A model generated the notes under the pieces. That model did not search any database. It worked only from the letters and a program-made list of their open reading frames with translations, and had not been told where the DNA came from. Below, piece by piece: positions 1 through 5,689 of a stretch of DNA of 8,046 nucleotides. The position numbers and the translations under genes were made by a program. Source of the DNA: an uncultured Erysipelotrichaceae bacterium (GTDB lineage Bacteria; Bacillota_I; Bacilli_A; Erysipelotrichales; Erysipelotrichaceae). Position 1 is the stretch's first letter. Each line of letters begins with the position of its first letter. The stretch spans positions 1-8,046 of the forward strand of contig CALUZL010000160.1 in the NCBI GenBank assembly GCA_944325295.1, read 5' to 3'.

Positions 1-296
1 TGATATTTAGGAATCAGCTTTGGTTCAAACTCACTATTGCGGTCACGGGGAACATCGATCTGAAATTCCCCGTACTGGCTTTTGAGTGTTTTGCTAGAAT
101 GACCATTCCTTTTATTATCGCTTTTAAGATCACCCTTACAATTTTTTTCATAGCCCAGAGTTGCATCCATCTCGGCTTCCAGAAGCTCCTGCAGGATATC
201 TTTGAAGCTGTCTTTAAGAAGGGCGTAAACATCAGCCAAACTGGTAATGTTGTTTTCTGTAATAATCTGTCGGATTTGGTCTTTTGCTACTGCCAT
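1..296 (-). CDS. IS256-family transposase, N-terminal part (runs off left edge)
   Basis: The reverse strand from an ATG at 296 stays open to the window edge, giving the first 98 residues. They begin MAVAKDQIRQIITENN and include LLEAEMDATLGYEKN, then RNGHSSKTLKSQYGEF, then IDVPRDRNSEFEPKLIPKY. This is the classic N-terminal region of mutator/IS256-type DDE transposases, with the E-hh-LGY motif and the G-E-h-x-hxVPRDRxGxFEP segment. The catalytic DDE residues lie further on, outside the window, so completeness cannot be judged. The start is supported by AAGGAG seven bases upstream. The element sits at the truncated end of the leftward zinc-ribbon operon, so it is most likely the agent that broke that operon's last gene. 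Confidence 0.92.
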   Translation of the reverse strand, partial: MAVAKDQIRQIITENNITSLADVYALLKDSFKDILQELLEAEMDATLGYEKNCKGDLKSDNKRNGHSSKTLKSQYGEFQIDVPRDRNSEFEPKLIPKY

Positions 297-314
297 AAAT
301 AAACTCCTTTTCGA

Positions 315-341
315 TAAGAATTGTCATATCTGTAATTCTTA
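315..341 (-). promoter_or_regulatory. Hairpin in the IS256 transposase leader
   Basis: TAAGAATT (315-322) and AATTCTTA (334-341) form a perfect 8-bp inverted repeat with an 11-base loop. It lies just upstream of the transposase ribosome binding site. Leader structures of this kind often limit transposase expression, but the role here is inferred from position only. Confidence 0.4.
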
Positions 342-380
342 CCAAAAAGGAGCCATTTTTTACCAAAGCCACAAAGTTTT

Positions 381-653
381 TTACACTACCGAATATTTTA
401 CTACTATTCTTTTTTCGTCATTTATCTCCTCTACTTCCGCCTCCCACTTCTGCGTTCCCTGATCCCGTGGATAATCATCTAATACCTCTTTGGTCGTAAC
501 CATATTAAAGTCACCCATATAACCATTTTGTACTAAATCTAGTGCCTTATCCTTTTGCATTGAGTCAAACAATACCTTTCCTAAGACAGCTATAGCAACA
601 ACGATCAATGCTACTAAAACTAAGAAAACCCATTTTTTTCTTTTACTCTTCAC
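381..653 (-). pseudogene. Membrane-anchored protein, C-terminus lost to the IS256 insertion
   Basis: The frame gives 90 residues from a GTG start at 653, supported by GGAGG seven bases upstream. The first residues are basic (MKSKRKKW) and are followed by one hydrophobic helix at about residues 9-28. This is a membrane anchor or uncleaved signal segment. The rest is a short extracytoplasmic region (residues 33-88) with VQNGYMGDF, then VTTKEVLDDY, then KWEAEVEEIN. This pattern recalls small extracellular domains attached to zinc-ribbon membrane proteins in clostridia, an impression from memory. The stop codon falls in the IS terminal sequence, so the native protein was longer. It is the third gene of the leftward operon, 55 bases after its neighbour. 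Confidence 0.65.
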
Positions 654-708
654 AATTTTTCCTCCAATTACTTTTTAGCTCTCACTATATTTCCCTTATT
701 CATTATCA

Positions 709-2070
709 CTAATTTAATATGTCAATCTCATCTTTATCAGCAAATATAGCAACTACATTATCTAATTCCAAATCCCCAGATTGTCCCATATATATTTGTC
801 CGATAACTAAAGCATATGGATAATAAGAAGGATTTTCAATATGTTTCCCATTTACATCCATAACATCAGCTACATTGCCCCAAAAGTAAAACCCGTCAAC
901 ATCTACAAGATCAGATACAGTAAAACTATTATACTCAGAATTATAGTTCCAAGACGTTCCCTGTACCTCATCTCCTACAAGTGTCATAAACATCTTGCCA
1001 TCTAAGGAAGATGGGGTTCTAGCCATATCAATCCATTCATCCTGTGTTACTCGCCACCCAATTATTAATCCAGCTTCTTCTAACTCTTTTCCACCATTAA
1101 CAATCTGCATGATTATATTCTCAGAAACTGTTCTTTCTTCATTAAATGCTTCAATGCGATCACGCTGTTTAATTAAAATTTCATTCGCAATCATATCATA
1201 TGAAGTCACCCCATCAGGATTCATTGGTAATACAAAATCATACTCATTTTCCTGCTCTTCCTTAGCTTTTTCCTCTGCTTCCTTTTTCTCCTGCTCTTCC
1301 TTAGCTTTTTCCTCCGCTTCCTTTTTCTCCTGCTCTTCCTTAGCTTTTTCCTCCGCTTCTTTCTTCTCCTGCTCTTCCTTAGCTTTTTCCTCCGCTTCTT
1401 TCTTCTCCTGCTCTTCCTTAGCTTTTTCTTCCGCCGCTTTCTTTTCCTGTTCTTCCTTAGCCTTTTCCTCTGCCGCTTTCTTTGCTTTTGCTTCCGCCAA
1501 CTTAGCTTCTTGATCTGCTTTATATTCTTCATAGTATTGCTCTGTGTGGAAAGTATCAATTACACCGTATGCTCCCATACCAACTATTCCAATAAGTAAG
1601 TACACTATAAAACCAGCTAAAATAGTAGAAGATAATTTATGTTTCTTGAATAGTGGAAGTTTATCTCTTATGTCCCTGATGTTACACACTAAGGCTATGA
1701 CCGGACCAGCTATCAGCAATAATGATACATAATATTTTATTACTTCCAGTATATAATCTTTCGTCGTTCCAAATTCTGTGCCTGTAAACGGTCCGATAAT
1801 AAGCAAAAGCACAAAAAATATTTTTATCAACTTTTTCGCAAATCGCACAAAACCTCCCCCATTTTTTCTTTCCTTTCCATTCGTGGAATTAAAGCTGTCT
1901 GGATCGTTCTGTGGCACATTAACATTTTCCATTTCTTTTATTGGCTGAATTTGAGATTCGTCTTTTCTTCCGTTCTCTTTTGTTTCTTTCTCTTTTGTCA
2001 CTCTCGCTCCACAATAGGGGCATTTTACCCATGTATCTTCAATTTCTTTTCCGCACTTTTTACAAAACAT
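709..2070 (-). CDS. Zinc-ribbon, triple-membrane-helix, coiled-coil protein
   Basis: The product is 453 residues. An N-terminal zinc ribbon has C3-x2-C6 and C17-x2-C20, followed by a polar linker to about residue 72. Three hydrophobic segments follow at about 80-95, 108-129 and 148-171. Residues 178-275 are highly charged E/K/A sequence that should form a long helix or coiled coil, including six copies of a 13-residue unit (AEEKAKEEQEKKE). The C-terminal domain (276-453) is unrecognised and holds FYFWGNVADV and YYPYALVIGQIYMG. The gene starts 18 bases after the Sel1/zinc-ribbon gene, so the two are probably cotranscribed. Both carry the same kind of ribbon at opposite ends, which suggests a joint complex at the membrane. 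The function is unknown. The start at 2070 places the ribbon at residue 3, as is usual. Confidence 0.85.
   Translation of the reverse strand: MFCKKCGKEIEDTWVKCPYCGARVTKEKETKENGRKDESQIQPIKEMENVNVPQNDPDSFNSTNGKERKNGGGFVRFAKKLIKIFFVLLLIIGPFTGTEFGTTKDYILEVIKYYVSLLLIAGPVIALVCNIRDIRDKLPLFKKHKLSSTILAGFIVYLLIGIVGMGAYGVIDTFHTEQYYEEYKADQEAKLAEAKAKKAAEEKAKEEQEKKAAEEKAKEEQEKKEAEEKAKEEQEKKEAEEKAKEEQEKKEAEEKAKEEQEKKEAEEKAKEEQENEYDFVLPMNPDGVTSYDMIANEILIKQRDRIEAFNEERTVSENIIMQIVNGGKELEEAGLIIGWRVTQDEWIDMARTPSSLDGKMFMTLVGDEVQGTSWNYNSEYNSFTVSDLVDVDGFYFWGNVADVMDVNGKHIENPSYYPYALVIGQIYMGQSGDLELDNVVAIFADKDEIDILN
1252..1485 (-). repeat. Six tandem 39-bp repeats inside a coding region
   Basis: Copies begin at 1252, 1291, 1330, 1369, 1408 and 1447, each opening with CTGCTCTTCC or a one-base variant. 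The period is 39 bp (13 codons), so gain or loss of a unit keeps the frame. Copies differ mainly at a few positions, and the four left-hand copies are nearly identical. This suggests recent expansion. The unit encodes the charged E/K/A segment of the coiled-coil protein. Confidence 0.95.
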
Positions 2071-2088
2071 TTTCTTTCCCTCTTCTTT

Positions 2089-3054
2089 CTATTTGTCTGT
2101 TCCGCAGATTGGGCAGCTTACCCATCCATCTTCCAATTTCGTCCCACAATTACGGCAATAACTGATTTTTTGATCGTTCGTATTTTTAATTTTCTCTAAA
2201 GCGATTTTTGCTTCTTTATTCCCCTGTCCGGCAGCTTTCTCATACCATTTTATTGCTTCTGTCTCGTTTCGCTCCGTCCCTATTCCCGTAGAATAAGCAT
2301 CGCCTAATCTACATTGAGCATCATCATATCCCTGTTCCGCTGCTTTTTTGTACCAAAAAAACGCTTTCTCATTATTTTTTTCTACACCATCACCTTTTTC
2401 ATAACATTGTGCTGTAAGCATCTGGAAATATGCATCACCCTGTTCCGCTTCTTTTATGTACATTTCAAGTTCAGTAGGCTTTTCTTCGGTATGTTTCGGT
2501 GTATCAACCGAATTATTCTGCTGACCATTACGTCTGGGGTCAAGCTTTTTTTCAAATGGTATAGCTTCTCTATATAATTTAATAACGTTAATCATCTTAA
2601 ACAGATATATGATAGCTAATACCCATAAGATTAATGTCACCAGATCAATGACTGAAAAGAATGATAATACTATGAATAAGATTGTAAGGAATCCATATTT
2701 AACCATCTTCCCAGTATAATCTGTCGTAATATCATCCAATTCTTTATATGTCATTTTTGCGAAATCAAGTTTTGATTCTATATCTTCATATCTCTTAAGA
2801 GAATTGTATCTAATAATATTTAAAACTGTAATACCTGCTGCTCCCAATACGCATAATCCCATTATCAATGATATAAGACCACCACTGATGCTATAAATAC
2901 CATAGAATATAATTGTCGCTATGCCATATTTAATAGCCTTCCCCTTACACTCTTTTGAAGTCCTGCCAAGAGTTTCATCATCCTCCATATCTTTTCTACT
3001 TTTATCTACTGCTTCTTTCATTTCATCTTTAAATTCATCAAATTTTTCTGACAT
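2089..3054 (-). CDS. Four-helix membrane protein with Sel1 repeats and C-terminal zinc ribbon
   Basis: The product is 321 residues. A charged N-terminal stretch (1-38) is followed by a hydrophobic hairpin at about 40-82. A soluble linker follows (83-117), then a second hairpin at about 118-158. Residues 195-290 contain two clear Sel1-like repeats (YKKAAEQGYDDAQCRLGDAY and IKWYEKAAGQGNKEAKIAL) after a more divergent first unit. Such repeats act as protein-binding scaffolds. A zinc ribbon closes the protein, with C300-x2-C303 and C314-x2-C317. It is the first gene of the leftward operon, preceded by GAGG eight bases before the ATG and by a good promoter. It shares its ribbon style with the next gene. 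The role is unknown; a membrane sensor or scaffold is a reasonable guess from the domains. Confidence 0.85.
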   Translation of the reverse strand: MSEKFDEFKDEMKEAVDKSRKDMEDDETLGRTSKECKGKAIKYGIATIIFYGIYSISGGLISLIMGLCVLGAAGITVLNIIRYNSLKRYEDIESKLDFAKMTYKELDDITTDYTGKMVKYGFLTILFIVLSFFSVIDLVTLILWVLAIIYLFKMINVIKLYREAIPFEKKLDPRRNGQQNNSVDTPKHTEEKPTELEMYIKEAEQGDAYFQMLTAQCYEKGDGVEKNNEKAFFWYKKAAEQGYDDAQCRLGDAYSTGIGTERNETEAIKWYEKAAGQGNKEAKIALEKIKNTNDQKISYCRNCGTKLEDGWVSCPICGTDK

Positions 3055-3105
3055 AGTGTTTTCCTCTTTTCTAAATATATTTGATAATCAAAGATCGGCA
3101 AAACC

Positions 3106-3134
3106 ATTATAACAATACTTTAGTATTTAGTAAA
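3106..3134 (-). promoter_or_regulatory. Promoter of the zinc-ribbon operon
   Basis: On the minus strand, TTTACT (3134-3129) and TATAAT (3111-3106) are separated by exactly 17 bases. This is a good sigma-A type promoter about 50 bases upstream of the Sel1 gene start. Confidence 0.7.
3114..3132. promoter_or_regulatory. Candidate operator for the divergent XRE regulator
   Basis: AATACT-TT-AGTATT (3114-3127) is a perfect 6-2-6 inverted repeat. It overlaps a tandem duplication of TTTAGTA (3119-3125 and 3126-3132). Both lie between the -35 and -10 boxes of the leftward promoter and about 45 bases upstream of the XRE gene. A dimeric repressor binding here would block the operon and could also regulate its own gene. 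That the XRE protein binds here is an inference. Confidence 0.5.
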
Positions 3135-3176
3135 TATATCTTTCTCAAAGTAAGCTAGAGGAAAAGGAGTTTTTAT

Positions 3177-3458
3177 ATGTTTGGTGATATTGTAAAAAAA
3201 CTGCGTCTTTCTCATAATCTGAATCAGGTACAGCTTGCTGATGAACTGAATGTTTCAAAACAGACAATTTCTAACTGGGAGAATAATAATATTCTCCCCT
3301 CCATAGATATGCTGGTTAAAATATCCCGTTTTTTCTCAGTCAGCACCGATTTTCTGTTAGAACTTGATACCAGAAAATATATCGAGATCACGGGGTTGAC
3401 TGACACTCAGCTTGCTCACATCCATCAGATTATTCAGGATATTACAGGCGCAAAGTAA
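3177..3458 (+). CDS. XRE-family transcriptional regulator
   Basis: The 93-residue product has a Cro/C1-type helix-turn-helix at residues 5-60. It reads IVKKLRLSHNLNQVQLADEL, with NVSKQTISNWENNNILPS around the recognition helix, then MLVKISRFFSVSTDFLL. This is a textbook HTH_3 domain. Residues 65-93 form a short tail (ITGLTDTQLAHIHQIIQDI) probably used for dimerisation. An AAAAGGAG site seven bases before the ATG fixes the start. The gene is divergent from the zinc-ribbon operon across about 120 bases holding a candidate operator, so it is probably that operon's repressor and its own. A strong terminator follows directly after the stop codon. Confidence 0.93.
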   Translation: MFGDIVKKLRLSHNLNQVQLADELNVSKQTISNWENNNILPSIDMLVKISRFFSVSTDFLLELDTRKYIEITGLTDTQLAHIHQIIQDITGAK

Positions 3459-3460
3459 AG

Positions 3461-3486
3461 ATACTGAGGGTTTACGCTCTCAGTAT
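3461..3486. terminator. Bidirectional terminator between convergent genes
   Basis: ATACTGAG (3461-3468) pairs with CTCAGTAT (3479-3486). Two further pairs, one of them G-T, close a six-base loop. It lies between the XRE stop and the end of the leftward 65-aa gene. T-rich sequence follows on the plus strand, with a weaker T-rich run on the minus strand. Confidence 0.8.
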
Positions 3487-3489
3487 TCT

Positions 3490-3687
3490 TTATTCTGGTT
3501 TCTTTTTTAAATTATCCTGCAATATCTGTATCGCATAGCAATATCCCGCTATAAAAGACTCTTCCTCCCGGTCTTTTATAGCCTGCTCTAGTTCACTTAG
3601 AAAAACTTCCCACTTTTCTTCCGGCACATATTTCCCTATCTCTTTTAGATTATGCAAATTTTTATTATTGCCAGTCTGTTTATTCAT
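3490..3687 (-). CDS. Small hypothetical protein coupled to the radC-like gene
   Basis: I choose the ATG at 3687 (65 residues) rather than an upstream alternative at 3714. It forms an ATGA overlap with the stop of the radC-like gene and has a purine-rich AGGGAGAGAAGGA site before it. The protein is soluble and probably helical: ELEQAIKDREEESFIAGYCY is the central part, and it ends in a basic tail (KKKPE). I do not recognise a family. The start-stop overlap implies translational coupling and roughly matched expression with the RadC-like protein. It could be a partner or simply a passenger small gene of a mobile element. Confidence 0.7.
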   Translation of the reverse strand: MNKQTGNNKNLHNLKEIGKYVPEEKWEVFLSELEQAIKDREEESFIAGYCYAIQILQDNLKKKPE

Positions 3688-4163
3688 TCCTTCTCTCCCT
3701 CTATCCTGCCGCACAAAAATAATGTCTCCTGACTCTCTTTAAAACTGTAATACCCATCCCCCACGATCACATGGTCGTAAACTTCGATCCCGAAAAACGC
3801 AGCGCCTTTAACGATTCTCTGAGTCAGATTCCTGTCTATTTCACTGGGTTCACAATCGCCGGACGGATGGTTATGAACTAAAATGATCCCTACTGCATTA
3901 TTGATGATAGCGTGTTTCAGGACTTCCCGCAGTTCCACATACGCCATATTTGCTGTCCCAACGCTGACGATCTCCACCGCCATCGGCTTGCTCTTGGCAT
4001 CCACGGAGATCACCAGAAAATATTCCCGGTCAGCATCCTTTAGGATCTGCCCTGCCAGTTCCGCCACCAGTGCGGGATCGTTCAGTCTCTTCGCCCCATA
4101 CGGCAGTTCTCTTTCCCTTACCGCTGTCATACGGACTAACGGCACATAACTTTGTCTTTCCAT
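3684..4163 (-). CDS. radC: Short RadC-like JAMM/MPN-domain protein
   Basis: The 159-residue product carries the RadC signature HNHPSGDCEPSEID. The motif gives H97-x-H99-P, S107 and D110, the JAMM metal-binding pattern, preceded by TANMAYVELREVLKHAI and GIILVHNHP. Chromosomal RadC proteins are about 220-230 residues with an N-terminal helix-hairpin-helix DNA-binding region. That region is missing here, and the domain starts almost at once. This is the short form common on plasmids, prophages and integrative elements. Despite the name, a DNA-repair role for the family is doubtful, and the activity of the short form is unknown. The gene lies leftward of the non-coding palindromic region and is divergent from the relaxase operon. 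That fits a leading-region gene if the origin of transfer is there. The start at 4163 has AGAGG upstream. Confidence 0.88.
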   Translation of the reverse strand: MERQSYVPLVRMTAVRERELPYGAKRLNDPALVAELAGQILKDADREYFLVISVDAKSKPMAVEIVSVGTANMAYVELREVLKHAIINNAVGIILVHNHPSGDCEPSEIDRNLTQRIVKGAAFFGIEVYDHVIVGDGYYSFKESQETLFLCGRIEGEKE

Positions 4164-4197
4164 ACTCTTTTACCTCTTTTCTTCTGAAATCTAATTA

Positions 4198-4221
4198 AGC
4201 CGGAGCATTTCTGCCCCGGCT
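4198..4221 (-). terminator. GC-rich hairpin upstream of the radC-like gene
   Basis: AGCCGG (4198-4203) pairs with CCGGCT (4216-4221), with further pairs after one mismatch and a short loop. T-tracts are weak on both sides. No gene needs termination here from either direction. It could therefore end a short minus-strand transcript from the palindromic region, or act as an attenuator before radC. Confidence 0.5.
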
Positions 4222-4288
4222 CTTTCATTATGATAATATACGATTCAAATATCTTCCTTTTACATTTTGTGTTATTAAGAATATTAAA

Positions 4289-4434
4289 ATCAATGCTATA
4301 CACTGCTATTGATTAAAAATTAACAGTATCCGATAACATATCCATAAGTTGTTACCGATGGTAACCAATAGATTCTTTGTGCGCACAATCTCTTTCGGAG
4401 ATAATTACAGAAAGCCTCATTTTAAGGCTTTCTG
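4289..4434. other. Cluster of palindromes, candidate origin of transfer or control region
   Basis: This non-coding stretch contains five inverted repeats. They are ATCAAT/ATTGAT (4289-4313), GTTACC-gat-GGTAAC (4351-4365), the perfect palindrome TTGTGCGCACAA (4377-4388), ATCTC/GAGAT (4388-4402), and a perfect 10-bp hairpin CAGAAAGCCT/AGGCTTTCTG with a seven-base loop (4408-4434). Four of them fall within 85 bases. The region lies about 240 bases upstream of a ribbon-helix-helix/relaxase operon, a typical position for an oriT. A nick site cannot be named from sequence alone. Binding sites for the RHH or excisionase proteins, or a structured leader RNA, are alternatives. Confidence 0.5.
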
Positions 4435-4504
4435 CTATGCACATAAGGATCTGGTTACCTGCTGTTCTGCTGTCTCCTTCCCATTTGACCATCAGGACCA
4501 CCAT

Positions 4505-4640
4505 CTAATAGATATTCTTATTATATATTTATATATTATTTATTATATATACTTATATTCTTATACTTATTTATTATTTATATTAAAGAAATGTTAGATT
4601 ACTTATTTATAAATAACAGAATACTTACTTATCTACATGA
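4505..4640. repeat. AT-rich tract with repeated TACTTAT
   Basis: This stretch is almost entirely A and T. TACTTAT occurs exactly at 4550, 4564, 4600 and 4626. TATTCTTAT occurs at 4513 and 4556, and a perfect 14-bp palindrome TTATTTATAAATAA at 4603-4616. It abuts the RHH gene. It may be an easily melted part of a transfer or replication origin, or a binding array for the RHH protein. No convincing coding sequence is seen. Confidence 0.55.
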
Positions 4641-4672
4641 AAGTAACAAAATCAGAAAGGACTCTTAGCAAT

Positions 4673-4939
4673 ATGCCAAAAACTGAACGAATCTTTATCC
4701 GGGTTACGCATGAACAGAAAACCAATATCGTAGAAACAGCCAAAGCACATGGGCTTACAGTCACAGCTTATTTCCTGAAAATGTTTTCAGACAGCATTCC
4801 CAACGCCCCGGCAACATATGAACAAGTAATAGAAAACACAATTGCTGAAAACAATTTCTACAACAACCTGATGACAAACGAGAGCTTACCAAATGAATCA
4901 AAACAAATTATTTGTAAGGAGTTGAGAGAGTATGTCTGA
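4673..4939 (+). CDS. Ribbon-helix-helix DNA-binding protein (MobC/relaxosome-accessory-like)
   Basis: The product is 88 residues from the ATG at 4673. An in-frame ATG at 4637 would add 12 residues but has no ribosome binding site, whereas AAAGGA lies 11 bases before 4673. The N-terminus reads TERIFIRVTHEQKTNIVETA and then KAHGLTVTAYFLKMF. This is the strand followed by two helices of Arc/CopG-type proteins, as found in mobilisation accessory proteins. Residues 45-88 are a helical tail that may bind the relaxase. The stop overlaps the next start by eight bases. In mobilisation systems such proteins bind oriT repeats and help the relaxase nick, and they often repress their own operon. The repeats just upstream are plausible sites. 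Confidence 0.78.
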   Translation: MPKTERIFIRVTHEQKTNIVETAKAHGLTVTAYFLKMFSDSIPNAPATYEQVIENTIAENNFYNNLMTNESLPNESKQIICKELREYV

Positions 4940-5432
4940 TATCCGTATTGAGGTTTTCTCTGGAGACTACAGCAACGACGATGTATATGCTAATGTTTTA
5001 GCCTATCTTTCAGAAAAAGCCTATTGGGGAGGTTTTGGGTTTTCGCCCAATCTCTCTATATGTATTACAGAACAATTTCAATTATGCGAATACTATTCAA
5101 AAGCAGACAGCCCGCAAAAGCTCTGGCACTTCTGCATCACCTTTGCCCGATCATGGGAGCATAATGCGCTATTACAAATGGCTGTATGGATTGCCTCTAC
5201 ATTTGCCAGTAACTACCAGATTATATATGCTCTGGATCTGGAGCGAAATGGGAAGTCAGATATTCCACATCTGCATTTCTGCGTCAACGCTTTTAGCTAC
5301 CACCCTGATTACGTACCGCTTTCCAAAGAACTGATGAAGCAGCACATGGAATGGATTCAACAGAATCTTTCCGCACAATATTCCCCTTATTCCGTTACAT
5401 TACAATTTCAAGGTAAAAAGAAAGGGGCTTGA
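4932..5432 (+). CDS. Minimal HUH relaxase/mobilisation nuclease
   Basis: The product is 166 residues with the layout of a relaxase nuclease domain. VLAYLSEKA contains a Tyr (Y25) in the usual place of the nicking tyrosine. KLWHFCITF (63-71) matches the conserved H-F-x-x-S-F strand. YQIIYALDLERNG carries an Asp (D102), and IPHLHFCVNAFSYH (111-124) is the HUH core with H113, H115 and N119. The domain ends near residue 160, so the helicase, primase or long helical extensions of ordinary 300-700-residue relaxases are absent. The family call is from motifs and a Rep-type HUH protein is possible, but the pairing with an RHH gene favours a relaxase. AAGGAG lies 10 bases upstream, and translation is coupled to the RHH gene. 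Confidence 0.7.
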   Translation: MSDIRIEVFSGDYSNDDVYANVLAYLSEKAYWGGFGFSPNLSICITEQFQLCEYYSKADSPQKLWHFCITFARSWEHNALLQMAVWIASTFASNYQIIYALDLERNGKSDIPHLHFCVNAFSYHPDYVPLSKELMKQHMEWIQQNLSAQYSPYSVTLQFQGKKKGA

Positions 5433-5434
5433 TT

Positions 5435-5620
5435 ATGTTTGATTCTTATGATGATATCCTTACCGTTGAAGAAGTTGCTGAGATTCTAAAAATCGGTATG
5501 ACACAGGCATACAAAATTATCCGTACAGGACAATTAAAAGGTTATAAAGAAGGGAAGGACTGGAAAATCCCAAAACAGTCTCTCAGCAAATATGTGCTTT
5601 CCAGAAGCCATCTGTCATGA
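5435..5620 (+). CDS. Excisionase-like helix-turn-helix protein
   Basis: The product is 61 residues from the ATG at 5435, which has AAAGGGG seven bases upstream. A TTG six bases earlier is in frame but overlaps the relaxase stop and lacks spacing. DILTVEEVAEILKIGMTQAY, KIIRTGQLKGYKEGKDWKIP and KQSLSKYVLS form a MerR-like winged helix-turn-helix (HTH_17 or excisionase family) across nearly the whole protein. Such proteins bend DNA at attachment sites or act as small regulators. It is the third gene of the RHH-relaxase operon. No tyrosine or serine integrase follows in the window, so it may control transfer genes instead, or the integrase has been lost or lies elsewhere. A hairpin terminator follows. 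Confidence 0.85.
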   Translation: MFDSYDDILTVEEVAEILKIGMTQAYKIIRTGQLKGYKEGKDWKIPKQSLSKYVLSRSHLS

Positions 5621-5647
5621 GCCAGTCTGAAAATGCACGAGTGATAA

Positions 5648-5670
5648 TCCGGGCTGTATTTTAGCCCGGA
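5648..5670. terminator. Terminator between convergent genes
   Basis: TCCGGGCT (5648-5655) and AGCCCGGA (5663-5670) form a perfect 8-bp stem with a seven-base loop. It lies 28 bases after the excisionase stop and 20 bases beyond the end of the leftward 107-aa gene. The T-runs are weak, but its position suits both genes. It closely resembles the hairpin at 6094-6115. Confidence 0.75.
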
Positions 5671-5689
5671 CTCCCCATTTATTCCCGCA

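Larger units (their letters stand above)
1..390 (-). mobile_element. 5' end of an IS256-family insertion sequence
   Basis: This covers the partial transposase plus about 90 bases of non-coding leader. The outer end, read on the minus strand, contains GTGTAAAAAACTTTG at about 371-385. That resembles the GTGTAAAA core of IS256-type terminal inverted repeats. The exact tip is uncertain, somewhere between about 385 and 405, because the other end of the element and the target duplication are outside the window. The ORF ending at 381 stops within this sequence. Confidence 0.7.

Noticed and set aside
1252..1485. Regular repeats considered as a CRISPR array
   Set aside because: The units are contiguous with no unique spacers, and they are in frame within a coding region.
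995..1513. 172-residue Ser/Phe-rich frame on the plus strand
   Set aside because: It is the antisense shadow of the 39-bp repeats in the coiled-coil gene, with no ribosome binding site or family resemblance.
1221..1559. 112-residue Arg/Lys-rich frame on the minus strand
   Set aside because: It is an out-of-frame reading of the same repeats. Its extreme basic composition follows from the repeat itself.
4352..4503. About 50-codon minus-strand frame across the palindrome cluster
   Set aside because: No ribosome binding site and no family likeness; it overlaps all the hairpins.
4349..4597. 82-residue plus-strand frame in the palindromic region
   Set aside because: It starts at TTG without a ribosome binding site, runs through hairpins and AT-only DNA, and its C-terminus is low-complexity Ile/Tyr/Leu.
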